In this document: positions 41,664 to 49,807 of the stretch, one piece after another
Layout: every line of letters begins with the position of its first letter
Numbering within the stretch: position 1 is the first letter of the stretch
From: Brevibacterium sp. S22
GTDB lineage: Bacteria > Actinomycetota > Actinomycetes > Actinomycetales > Brevibacteriaceae
Assembly (NCBI RefSeq): GCF_004745485.1
Contig: NZ_RHFG01000008.1
Location: 62,001 to 126,000 of the forward strand
Direction of reading: 5' to 3'
Length of the DNA stretch: 64,000 nt
Translations under genes and position numbers: made by a program
The notes under the pieces: generated by a model
What the model saw: the letters and a program-made list of their open reading frames with translations, nothing else
Told to the model about the DNA's origin: nothing
The model's database searches: none

Positions 41664-43100
41664 TCAGTCGCGACGCGGCTCTATTCGAATGAGGTCGGGG
41701 TCGAACTTCACGTGGCCGGGAGCGATGGGCTCGATGGTCACCGTCACCAGCTCGTCCACGAGCATCCGGCGACGGTCCACGTCCAACGCCCTCCACTTCG
41801 ACTCGACGACCTCTCGGCGCTCCGCGGTACCGACCGGCTCGTCCACGTCCGCGAGCAGCTTCGCCGCCACCGACACCGAGCGGTCGAGCAGCTCCGCGTC
41901 GATTTCGTCGATGCGGGCCTTCACGCCATTGATCGCCGCGGTGATCTCCAGGACCGGCTGGTGGATGTCGCGCAGCAGTGGACTCAGCTCCTTCACGCGC
42001 TCGACCAGGGCGTTCCGTTCGGTCAGCAGCTCCTCGCGGTCAGGCCCCTCATCCTCCTGCGGCATCACGAGGTCGTGCACGTCCACCGACGAGAGTCGGG
42101 TGAGCACAGCCTCCGTGACCATCGCATCGACGGGCTCGCGCTGGCGGGTGAGGTGGAACTTCTCGCCGCATCGGTATGTCGGCTGCTTGCGGCTGTTAGA
42201 TCCCGAGACGAGCGTCGCGCCGCACTTCCCGCACAACCCAATCCCGGACAGCAGGTACTTCGGCTGATTGCCTTGCCTAGCCGACCTCCGCACGTTGTCC
42301 TCCAGCTTCGCCACCGCAGCCCGCCACGTCTGCTCGCTGACGATGGGCGGAAACGCCTTACCCTTCACCGGGTACAGCTCGCCCGACGAGTAGTGCTTGA
42401 TGTAGCCAGCGTATTGGGGGTTCGCCAACAGGTACCGCACGGCATCGACGGAGAACTCCGACCCGCGGGCGGTTCGATGCCCTGCTTCGTTCAGGTCCTC
42501 ACGGATGCGCCGGATCGACAGCGACGGCTCGCCGAGGAACGCATCGAACGCCCGCCGCACTGCTTCGGCCTCCTCTGGGATCAACTCGCCATCTCTCGTC
42601 CACCCGAACGCCTTCCAGGCCGAAGTGGGGATGCCCTCTGCGCGTCGGCGCTCGTTCGACCTGATCTGACGCTCAGCCTTGCGCCGGGCCTCGAACCGGG
42701 CGAGAGCCGCGAGCATCGTCGCCCGGAACTCTCCGTCGGCCGTCGAGAGGTCGATCTCGCCGTCGACGGTGACGACCCGCAGGCCGAGGTCGATCAGAGT
42801 GTTCAGGTCCTTCGTGCTGCGCAGGAGGCGGTCCATGTCCACGGCGACGACCATCGAGAACCGGCCCGCACGGGCGTCGTCCAGCATCTCGGCCCACCGC
42901 GTGCCAGCGCGGCGCTTCTTCGTCGCCGACACCGCGTTGTCGTCGTAGACCTCGACGACCTCCCAGTCCTTGGCCTCGGCCAGTGCCCTGATCTTCCGCA
43001 GTTGGGTCTCGACGGTCCACCGATCGCCCTTGCGGTCCATCGAAGCGCGGACGTACGCCGCAACCTCGTTCGTCTTCCTCAGCGATACCAGTTCAACCAT
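41664..43100 (-). CDS. Large serine recombinase (integrase)
   Basis: A 478-residue site-specific recombinase. The catalytic domain begins VAAYVRAS with nucleophile Ser20, followed by VETQLRKIRALAEAKDWEVV and the YDDNAVSATKKRRAGTRWAEML segment with VVAVDMDRLLRS. A recombinase domain (about 155-270), a zinc ribbon starting CGKCGATL and a late coiled-coil complete the large-serine-integrase layout. It begins 35 bases from the right attachment core, the usual position, and presumably joined the circular element to the LLM gene. A recombination directionality factor is not identified. Confidence 0.94.
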   Translation of the reverse strand: MVELVSLRKTNEVAAYVRASMDRKGDRWTVETQLRKIRALAEAKDWEVVEVYDDNAVSATKKRRAGTRWAEMLDDARAGRFSMVVAVDMDRLLRSTKDLNTLIDLGLRVVTVDGEIDLSTADGEFRATMLAALARFEARRKAERQIRSNERRRAEGIPTSAWKAFGWTRDGELIPEEAEAVRRAFDAFLGEPSLSIRRIREDLNEAGHRTARGSEFSVDAVRYLLANPQYAGYIKHYSSGELYPVKGKAFPPIVSEQTWRAAVAKLEDNVRRSARQGNQPKYLLSGIGLCGKCGATLVSGSNSRKQPTYRCGEKFHLTRQREPVDAMVTEAVLTRLSSVDVHDLVMPQEDEGPDREELLTERNALVERVKELSPLLRDIHQPVLEITAAINGVKARIDEIDAELLDRSVSVAAKLLADVDEPVGTAERREVVESKWRALDVDRRRMLVDELVTVTIEPIAPGHVKFDPDLIRIEPRRD

Positions 43101-43134
43101 GCGGCCCAGTCTATTACAACCGGCGTTACAACTC

Positions 43135-43146
43135 CGATATGTGCTA
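43135..43146. other. attR core of the integrated element
   Basis: CGATATGTGCTA, one mismatch from the left core. Joining the two element ends gives a site with inverted arms: TACAAC at 43127-43132 and GTTGTA at 31107-31112 lie almost equally far from the shared GCTA. Such symmetry is typical of serine-integrase attP. The mismatch places the exchange to its right, in GCTA, because only C restores the Arg codon of the host gene. Confidence 0.7.
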
Positions 43147-43390
43147 TGAGAACCCGCTCTACCTCGCCGAGGAGGCCGCCGCCCTCGATCTGTTCTCTGA
43201 CCAGAGACTGGCGTTGGGAATCAGCCGCGGTTCGCCGGAACCGGCCCTGCGGGGTTGGGAAGCCTTCGGCTACGAGGACCACACCGAGCCGAAAGCAGCG
43301 AACATGGCCCGAGAGAAGTTCGATCGCTTCCTCCGCGCCATCCGCGGCGAGGAACTCGCCTCCGCCGATCCGCAGCAGTTCGGCCCCGGA
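43145..43390 (+). pseudogene. LLM-class flavin oxidoreductase, fragment 2 (82 codons)
   Basis: Continues fragment 1 in frame: YENPLYLAEEAAALDLFSDQRLALGISRGSPEP, then the region up to QQFGPG. It is cut by the IS at 43391, where the frame ends after a few foreign codons. Its last 68 bases are repeated on the other side of the IS. Confidence 0.9.
43323..43390. repeat. 68-bp target-site duplication, left copy
   Basis: Identical to 45099-45166; together the copies flank the IS. The repeated bases are host-gene sequence, so the duplication arose on insertion. One more base (G at 43322 and 45098) could be counted depending on the IS end. Confidence 0.9.
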
Positions 43391-45098
43391 CCTGACTTGC
43401 CCAAGTAGGTGAGGTTTTCGGCGTCTCCCAACATATCGAGGCTGGTCAGACGGTTATGCGTCAGAGATTTGGGTAACTAATTTGAGCCGTATCATGGGGG
43501 AATGAGCCCTTTCGTGCGCAAGGTGCCCACCGCGTCGGGCGCCACTGCCGTGCAGATCGCTGATAAGACCGGCGGGCGGTACAGGATCGTCGAGCACCTC
43601 GGGTCAGCTCACACGCCCGAAGACCTCGCCGCTCTCGTCGAGGCTGGCAAAGCTAAACTGCGTGACCCCGGTCAGGCCACACTCGACTTCGATACCGCGG
43701 ACAAACCGCGGGTGTCATCAGCTGTCGTGAAGTCCAGCAGATCTGGGCTGCTCATCGACACGATCCGCAGCGTGTACCAAAGGCTCGGGTTCGACGTCAT
43801 CAATGATGAGGCCTTCTTCCAGCTCGTTGCTGCCCGGCTGGTTGAGCCGACGTCGAAGTCTGACAGTGTCAGAGTCCTCGACGAACTCGGTGTCGAGGTT
43901 GTTCACCGCAACACGTTCCTCAACTGCCTACTCCGGGCGAAAGAGCGCGACTACAGGGCTCAGATCGCTGAGAAGTGCTTCGCTCACAGTGTTGCCACCA
44001 CCGGCATCAGTCTGCTTCTTTATGACGTTACGACATTATATTTCGAGGCTGAGAAAGAAGACGCTCTGCGTCAGGTCGGGTACTCGAAAGAACGCCGTGT
44101 CGACCCGCAGATCGTCGTCGGGCTCCTCGTCGATCGGACCGGATTCCCACTCGAGATCGGCTGCTTTGAAGGGGCGAAGGCAGAGACTCACACGATCATT
44201 CCGGTGATCAAAGCCTTCCAAGAACGGCACCAGGTCACGGACATGGTCGTCGCGGCCGATGCTGGGATGCTCTCAGCCAAGAACCTTAAAGAACTCGATG
44301 ATGCCGGCCTGCGGTTCATCGTTGGGTCGAGGCAGACGAAAGCCCCGCATGATCTGGCGACTCATTTTCGGTGGAATGGTGAGTACACCACCGATGGGCA
44401 GATCATCGACACGATCACCCCGAAGGGTGTGAAGCGACTCGACCCGGATCGGGTGAAGAGGAGACGCGAACCCGTCTGGTCGGCTGAGGATCATCCGGAT
44501 GCGTGGCGGGTGGTGTGGCAGTACCGGCGAAAGCGTGCGATGCGTGATGAGCAGACGCTGAACCTGCAGCGTAACCGGGCATTGGCGATCATCGATGGCG
44601 ATAAGCCGGCGAAGAAGGCCCGGTTTGTGAAGGTTACGGATGAGGAGAAGGCCTTCGATGAGAAGGCTTACGAGCGGGCGATGAAGCTGACCGGGTTCAA
44701 AGGCTATGTCACGAACATTCCCGCCGGGACCATGTCGGCTGCTGAGGTGATCGGCAGCTATCACGACTTGTGGCATGTCGAGCAGTCTTTCCGGATGTCG
44801 AAGACCGACTTGAGGGCCAGGCCGATCTTTCACCGGAAGAGGGACGCGATCGAGGCGCACTTGACGCTCGTGTTCACTTCCTTAGCCGTGTCGAGGTTCA
44901 TGCAAGAGGCGACCGGGGCGTCGTTGAAGAAGATCATCACGAGTCTGCGGCCGCTGCGGGAGTTCACCGGGCGCGTGGGTGGGCAGGAAATCACGTTCAC
45001 ACCGGACGTGCCCAAGGCCGTCGAGAACATGCTCAAGGCGCTGGAAAAATCGTAAATTCGGGCTTCAGCGGTGGGTAACTAAAGTTGTGCAACTCAGG
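43391..45098. mobile_element. IS1634/IS1549-like insertion sequence
   Basis: A 1,708-bp element between the two 68-bp duplications. Its ends are imperfect inverted repeats (CCTGACTTGCCCAAGT against CCTGAGTTGCACAACT, 13 of 16). It carries one transposase gene. A GGGTAACTAA sequence occurs as a direct repeat near both ends (43471 and 45073). Long, variable target duplications are known for IS1549 and IS1634, in line with the transposase type. Confidence 0.88.
43502..45055 (+). CDS. IS1634-family (IS4-like) DDE transposase
   Basis: A 517-residue transposase that appears intact. The three catalytic regions are recognisable: YDVTTLYFE (first Asp), VVAADAGMLSAKNL (second Asp) and the YREK-like region WHVEQSFRMSKTDLRARPIFHR (Glu). 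The protein starts 111 bases from the IS left end. Since the reading frame is whole and the target duplication perfect, the insertion seems recent. Confidence 0.93.
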   Translation: MSPFVRKVPTASGATAVQIADKTGGRYRIVEHLGSAHTPEDLAALVEAGKAKLRDPGQATLDFDTADKPRVSSAVVKSSRSGLLIDTIRSVYQRLGFDVINDEAFFQLVAARLVEPTSKSDSVRVLDELGVEVVHRNTFLNCLLRAKERDYRAQIAEKCFAHSVATTGISLLLYDVTTLYFEAEKEDALRQVGYSKERRVDPQIVVGLLVDRTGFPLEIGCFEGAKAETHTIIPVIKAFQERHQVTDMVVAADAGMLSAKNLKELDDAGLRFIVGSRQTKAPHDLATHFRWNGEYTTDGQIIDTITPKGVKRLDPDRVKRRREPVWSAEDHPDAWRVVWQYRRKRAMRDEQTLNLQRNRALAIIDGDKPAKKARFVKVTDEEKAFDEKAYERAMKLTGFKGYVTNIPAGTMSAAEVIGSYHDLWHVEQSFRMSKTDLRARPIFHRKRDAIEAHLTLVFTSLAVSRFMQEATGASLKKIITSLRPLREFTGRVGGQEITFTPDVPKAVENMLKALEKS

Positions 45099-45166
45099 AT
45101 CGCTTCCTCCGCGCCATCCGCGGCGAGGAACTCGCCTCCGCCGATCCGCAGCAGTTCGGCCCCGGA
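45099..45166. repeat. 68-bp target-site duplication, right copy
   Basis: Exact copy of 43323-43390, starting right after the IS right end and continuing into the remaining host gene. Confidence 0.9.
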
Positions 45167-45703
45167 GCGCGCCTGCGCGTCGAACCGCATTCGCCCGGAC
45201 TCGACCGTCGCATCTGGTGGGGCGCAGGTTCTGCGTCGACCGCCGAATGGGCGGCACAGATGGGCGTGAACCTGATGAGCTCGACCCTGCTCACCGAAGC
45301 GACCGGCGCCGCCTTCGGCGACCTGCAAGCAGAGCAGATCGAACGATACCGGGCAGTGTGGAGCGAGGTCGGGCATGGCTGGACGCCGAGAGTATCCGTG
45401 AGCCGCAGCATCTTCCCGATCACCACCGACCTCGACGACCTCTACTTCGGGCGACGCAGCGCCGGGCAGGGAGACCAGATCGGGATCATCGATGACACTC
45501 GCTCGACGTTCGGCCGCACATACGCGGGTGAGCCGGACAGACTGATCGAAGAGCTCAGGGCCGATGCGGCGATCGCAGCCGCCGATACCCTCATGCTCAC
45601 GATCCCCAGCCAGCTGGGAGTCGACTACAATCTGCACCTCCTTGAGTCCTTTGCCGAGCACGTCGCGCCGGCTCTCGGCTGGGTGTCCGCCCACGAACGC
45701 TGA
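45099..45703 (+). pseudogene. LLM-class flavin oxidoreductase, fragment 3
   Basis: C-terminal part of the oxidoreductase: the duplicated 68 bases, then 178 new codons from 45167 with RIWWGAGSASTAEWAAQMGVNLMSST, RVSVSRSIFP and a normal end at 45703. Without both insertions the gene would be 338 codons, typical of F420- or FMN-type LLM proteins. A start at 45260 could yield a partial peptide but no functional barrel. Confidence 0.9.
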
Positions 45704-45771
45704 AGACCGGGTCCGAGTAACCATCCGCGAACGTATGATGAGACGGAACGACACATAACAGGGGAGACCGA

Positions 45772-47211
45772 GTGAGCGAGAGCACGAAGATGACGCAGAC
45801 GCAGAAGCGCATCCTCATCATCGGCCTCGTTCCCCTCTTCATGTCGCTGCTGTCCGTCTCCAGCATCAACGTCGTCCTGCCCTCCATCGCCGCCGATATC
45901 GACGCGTCCACATCGGCTCTGCAGTGGGTGCTCACCGGATATGCGCTCTCCTTCGGTGTCGTCCTCGTCGCCGCGGGACGAGCCGGTGATGTCTTCGGGC
46001 GCGGCCAATTGTTCGTCATCGGCGTGGGCCTCTTCGGGGTGTCTTCTCTGGTGGCAGGGATCGCCCCCGATCCGCTGACGCTCAACATCTCCCGTGTGAC
46101 CATGGGGCTGGGCTCGGGATTTCTCAACCCACAGGTCGTGGGCCTGCTGCAGCAGTACTTCCAGGGGCCGCCGCGCGGTCGTGCCTTCGGGCTGATGGGC
46201 ACCACCGTCGGACTGTCTGTGGCCATCGGCCCGGTGCTCGGCGGCGCCCTCATCGCGCTGTTCGGCGGTGACCTCGGCTGGAGGGCGACCTTCCTGGTCA
46301 ATGTGCCCTTTGCCATTGCTTCGCTCGTCCTCGCCCGGATCTGGCTGCCGAGCGGTGCTTGGCGACCCGCCGTCGAACAGAGCGCGAAGAGTGCCGAGGG
46401 CAACAAGGACCTCGACCCGGTGGGAGTTGTCCTCCTCGGGGTCGGAGTGCTCCTCATCCTTCTGCCCTTCGTCGAATCTTCGCTGGGTTGGTTCATCTGG
46501 CTCTCCCTCCCGCTCGGTGTCGGCGCGATCTGGCTGTGGACGTGGTGGGAACGCCGTTATGCGCGAATGGGCCGACCGCCGATGGTCGACCTCGATCTCT
46601 TCCGCATCCGCAGCTTCAGCAATGGGTCGATCATCATCGCCCTCTACTTCCTCGGAGTCACAAGCGTCTGGGTCCTCGTCGCTATGTACATGCAGCAGGG
46701 TCTGGGGCATTCGGCGCTCGCCGCGGGCATGATCGGTCTGCCGGCCGCACTGCTCTCAGCGGTCTCCGCCGACGTCTCCGGACGGTTCGTCTTTCAGATC
46801 GGGCGTCGCCTCGTAGTGTGGGGGATCGCCCTTTGCCTTGTCGGTCTGGTGGCCACGATCGGCGTCGTCGCACTGCTGTCCCAGGGCATCGGCAGCGAAT
46901 GGTGGATGCTGCTCACCTTGGCGTTCATCGGCACCGCTCAGGGCATGGTCATCAGCCCCAACCAAACCCTGACTCTGCAGGAAGTCCCGCTGCGATACGC
47001 CGGATCTTCCGGGGGAGTGCTCCAGACGGGGCAGCGCATCGGCACCTCGATGGGGCTGGCCATCATGACTGCTCTGGCGTTCTCGATCACTGCGATGAGC
47101 AATTGGCATTGGGGGATGATCGGGGCGTTCGCCGCCATCGTCGTCATTGTCGTCCTCGCCGGATTCGTCGGTCTCATCGAAGTCCGCCGAGGCGGCCCTC
47201 GCCGCGTATGA
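45772..47211 (+). CDS. DHA2-type MFS drug exporter
   Basis: A 479-residue major facilitator with about 14 helices, the layout of proton-drug antiporters of the DHA2 family. Helix 1 has SLLSVSSINVVLPSIAADI, the loop after helix 2 is GRAGDVFGRG (motif A) and helix 5 includes GPVLGGALIALFGG (motif C). GTG at 45772 is preceded by AGGGGAG. Substrates are unknown; quaternary compounds or antibiotics are usual for the family. Confidence 0.9.
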   Translation: MSESTKMTQTQKRILIIGLVPLFMSLLSVSSINVVLPSIAADIDASTSALQWVLTGYALSFGVVLVAAGRAGDVFGRGQLFVIGVGLFGVSSLVAGIAPDPLTLNISRVTMGLGSGFLNPQVVGLLQQYFQGPPRGRAFGLMGTTVGLSVAIGPVLGGALIALFGGDLGWRATFLVNVPFAIASLVLARIWLPSGAWRPAVEQSAKSAEGNKDLDPVGVVLLGVGVLLILLPFVESSLGWFIWLSLPLGVGAIWLWTWWERRYARMGRPPMVDLDLFRIRSFSNGSIIIALYFLGVTSVWVLVAMYMQQGLGHSALAAGMIGLPAALLSAVSADVSGRFVFQIGRRLVVWGIALCLVGLVATIGVVALLSQGIGSEWWMLLTLAFIGTAQGMVISPNQTLTLQEVPLRYAGSSGGVLQTGQRIGTSMGLAIMTALAFSITAMSNWHWGMIGAFAAIVVIVVLAGFVGLIEVRRGGPRRV

Positions 47212-47315
47212 ACCGCCGATCGCACCGCGTCCGGCGGAGAAGAGAACGCCCTCAGCTGTCAGCGCAATAATGTTACGGATTTTAGACAATCCGCCGTGTC
47301 CGAATATGGAAGACT

Positions 47316-48617
47316 GTGAACGCACATCAGCCCATGGAAGGATACACAGTGGTCGAGCCCATACCCGATGACGAGCTTGCGCTCGAGGAACTCGTGCGTT
47401 CGGGCGGGATCGAAACCTATTTCGCCCCCGTCGTCGACGCACTGACTTTCCATCGGGTCGGCCATCAGATCCTGCAGGCCCCCACGGGTGATCCGGAGCT
47501 GGGTCGCGCCGAATCGGAGAACCTGCGCCACGCCATGCGTGCCTCCACGATCACCGGTGATATCGACGCCTCTCTGCGGGATTCGGCACTGCGTACCGCA
47601 GAAGGTGCGGGACTGCCGAAGTCGAACCGCCTGTTCCTCCACGCCGAGGCCGAATCCTTTGCGACTCTCGAGGATCGCAGCGGGGAACCCGACCGCTCAG
47701 TCATCCTGCAGCTCGACGCCAACCGGGTCGCATCGTCCCCGGCCTCGGTGCTGCGCTCAGTGCGCTCGGCGCGTGCGCTGGGGTGGGGAGTGGGCATGTC
47801 ATCGGTCGGCGCCGATCTGCGCAGCACCTCCTTCGTCCCGCTGGTCAATCCCTCGGTCGTCGGACTCCACCCGGATGTTCTGCACATCGACTGCGAGTCA
47901 CATCTGGCTGAGCTCAATCGCCTGCTCCATGCCCATCTCGAACGCACAGGAGCTGTCATCCTCGCCGACGGCGTCGAGACCGAAGACGATCTGGACCGTG
48001 TGCGTGCACTGGGGGCACGGTTCATGTCCGGACCCTACTTCGGTGAGGCTACGAAACAGCCGCAGCCGTTCTCCGAACCGAGTGAAGACGCCCTCGTCTC
48101 GCACTACTCACGCAATCTGCCGGCACTGGGGACTCCGTATTCGATCTCGCAGGGACTACGGCGTGAACCGCTGGTGATGAACCGCGAACTGCTCATCGCG
48201 CAGATCGCGGCATTGGAAGAACGCGCTCTGGCGTCGGGAACCGCGACGATCACCCTGGGAGTGTTCGGGGAGGACGACGGATTCTCCGAGGCGACACGAC
48301 TTCGGTACGAGAAGATCCGTGACACTGTGGGCCTGACCGCTATGTTCTCCGGCGGGTTCGACGGACCACCCATCCGTGGTGTGCGGACCGGACTCGTCGA
48401 CGCCTCCGATCCCATGCGCAATGAACACGGAGTCGTCGTAGTCGGACCTGACTGGTCGGGCATGGTCGCGGCATCGAAACGCAACGACCCGGGCAGCGAC
48501 GGACAGACCGTCTTCGACGTCTACATCACGACCGACCGCTACACATGCGTCGACGCGGCACGCAGCGTTCTCACCCGCGTCGCCCCTCTCACCGCGACGG
48601 CGCATCTGCCGGCCTGA
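47316..48617 (+). CDS. Degenerate EAL-like protein with putative DICT sensory domain
   Basis: A 433-residue protein. Residues about 35-245 resemble an EAL domain (YFAPVVDALTFHRVGHQIL, ILADGVETEDDLDRVRALGARFMSGPYFGE), but the catalytic EAL triplet and other acidic metal ligands are missing (a GDPEL sequence stands at the usual place), so it should not cleave cyclic-di-GMP. The last about 150 residues (REPLVMNRELLIAQI... VVVVGPDWSGMVAA) resemble the DICT domain. It may bind a nucleotide or act as a scaffold. Starts at GTG 47316 with GGAAGA upstream. Confidence 0.7.
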   Translation: MNAHQPMEGYTVVEPIPDDELALEELVRSGGIETYFAPVVDALTFHRVGHQILQAPTGDPELGRAESENLRHAMRASTITGDIDASLRDSALRTAEGAGLPKSNRLFLHAEAESFATLEDRSGEPDRSVILQLDANRVASSPASVLRSVRSARALGWGVGMSSVGADLRSTSFVPLVNPSVVGLHPDVLHIDCESHLAELNRLLHAHLERTGAVILADGVETEDDLDRVRALGARFMSGPYFGEATKQPQPFSEPSEDALVSHYSRNLPALGTPYSISQGLRREPLVMNRELLIAQIAALEERALASGTATITLGVFGEDDGFSEATRLRYEKIRDTVGLTAMFSGGFDGPPIRGVRTGLVDASDPMRNEHGVVVVGPDWSGMVAASKRNDPGSDGQTVFDVYITTDRYTCVDAARSVLTRVAPLTATAHLPA

Positions 48618-48709
48618 GACCGTGGAGGCGGTGCGTCTCGGCACGACCGAATGCGCGTGAGATCCGAATGGGGCAGGGGGCACCGATGGTGCTAATGTTG
48701 TCTCGGCTG

Positions 48710-48786
48710 GCCCCCGTAGCTCAGCTGGTTAGAGCAGGGAACTCATAATTCCTTGGCCGTCGGTTCAAGTCCGACCGGGGGCACCA
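48710..48786 (+). tRNA. tRNA-Met (CAT), elongator type
   Basis: Cloverleaf with acceptor GCCCCCG/CGGGGGC, D arm GCTC/GAGC, anticodon stem GGGAA/TTCCT (last pair weak) with loop CTCATAA giving anticodon CAT, T arm GTCGG/CCGAC with loop TTCAAGT, and an encoded CCA at 48784-48786. The first pair G-C excludes initiator tRNA; an isoleucine tRNA with modified CAT is a weaker alternative. Confidence 0.9.
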
Positions 48787-49095
48787 CAGACGCGGACGGT
48801 GGGCAATGTGCGAAAGGCGAAGGCACCGTACGGCACGCTTTCGCACCGTAGTCACTCCTCGGCGGGGGCTGCTTCGGCCTCCCGACCGAGATTCGGCTTG
48901 AAGACGGAACCCGCCAGCCTAGCGACTCGTGCTCGGCCTTGTCAGGCTGACATTGTCCGATTGTCAGGAGGCGGCGCAGACACACGACGCCACCAGCACC
49001 TTTGATGCTTGGCTGCACGTCGAACATCGACTATCATGTGGTCAGCACCTCCTTTCGGAACGTAGGGGAAGACGTATCCGAGGTAGGAGGCAGAA

Positions 49096-49593
49096 ATGGA
49101 TATGACACAGGGCGTACTCTTCGTCCACTCAGCACCTCGTGCGCTGTGCCCTCACATCGAATGGGCAGCGGGCGGGGCCATCGGCGCACAAGCACGCTTC
49201 GACTGGACACCCCAGCCGGCTGCTCCAGGTCTCGTGCGCGCAGAAGTCTGCTGGCGCGCGCCGGCGGGCTCCGGAGCCCGTATCGCTTCGGCCCTGCGCG
49301 GCTGGGATTCTCTCCGCTACGAGGTCACCGAAGAACCCTCTCCCGGAGTCGACGGCGGACGGTGGAGCCACACACCCGATCTGGGCATCTACCACGCCGT
49401 GACCGACACAGCTGGCAATATCCTCGTTCCCGAAGACCGCATCCGCTCCGTCATGGAACGCGCTGCAGGCGATCCCGCGAAGTTCTCCTCGGAGATGGCG
49501 ACTGCCCTCGGCGAAGCGTGGGATGAGGAACTCGACGCGTTCCGCCACGCAGGCGAGGGCGCACCGGTTCGCTGGCTGACCAAGGTCGGCTGA
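49096..49593 (+). CDS. DUF3145 family protein
   Basis: A 165-residue protein of the actinobacterial family DUF3145 with the characteristic N-terminal GVLFVHSAPRALCPHIEWAAGG. The function of the family is not established. It contains one or two short hydrophobic strands but no membrane helix or signal peptide. It lies upstream of, and convergent with, the fatty acid operon. Confidence 0.88.
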   Translation: MDMTQGVLFVHSAPRALCPHIEWAAGGAIGAQARFDWTPQPAAPGLVRAEVCWRAPAGSGARIASALRGWDSLRYEVTEEPSPGVDGGRWSHTPDLGIYHAVTDTAGNILVPEDRIRSVMERAAGDPAKFSSEMATALGEAWDEELDAFRHAGEGAPVRWLTKVG

Positions 49594-49721
49594 ATCGCCT
49601 CCGGGCCGTACAGTCATTCGGCGGCTCCGGCACAATTCTGCTCAATGGGCACACCTACCTGCCTCGGGTGTGTCCATTTTGCCTGCCCGCACTCGCTCTT
49701 TCCTTGAGCACCGATGAAAAC

Positions 49722-49783
49722 GGCCCACTCCAAGGTGAGCAGCCCAGGATCAAACCTGTGCTGTCCACTCTGGAGTGGGCCGA
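49722..49783. terminator. Hairpin between DUF3145 and the fatty acid operon
   Basis: A 12-bp perfect stem (49722-49733 with 49772-49783) and a 38-base loop, between two convergent genes, 25 bases from the fabF stop. A T-poor bidirectional terminator is likely. Confidence 0.6.
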
Positions 49784-49807
49784 GCCGCTCGATTGGAGCG
49801 GCGTTGA

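Larger units (their letters stand above)
31083..43146. mobile_element. 12-kb integrative mobilisable element with metal resistance
   Basis: An insertion within the LLM oxidoreductase gene, bounded by the 12-bp imperfect direct repeat. From right to left it contains a serine integrase next to its end; an overlapping operon of two small genes, a third small gene, HUH-helicase rep, mobC, relaxase and a coiled-coil membrane protein; a methyltransferase on the opposite strand; a second mobC-relaxase-coiled-coil cassette; and a cmtR-ctpG-thioredoxin resistance operon. No conjugation machinery is present, so transfer would need a helper. The gene set equals a rolling-circle plasmid that has gained an integrase. 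The resistance part is even more GC-rich than the host genes. Confidence 0.88.

Noticed and set aside
41529..43412. Plus-strand open frame of 627 codons across the integrase
   Set aside because: Antisense to the serine integrase, which has full catalytic motifs; the translation is rich in Arg, His and Leu without any domain. A product of high GC content.
43471..45082. IS ends defined by the GGGTAACTAA direct repeat
   Set aside because: The exact 68-bp host duplication and the inverted repeats place the ends outside these motifs.
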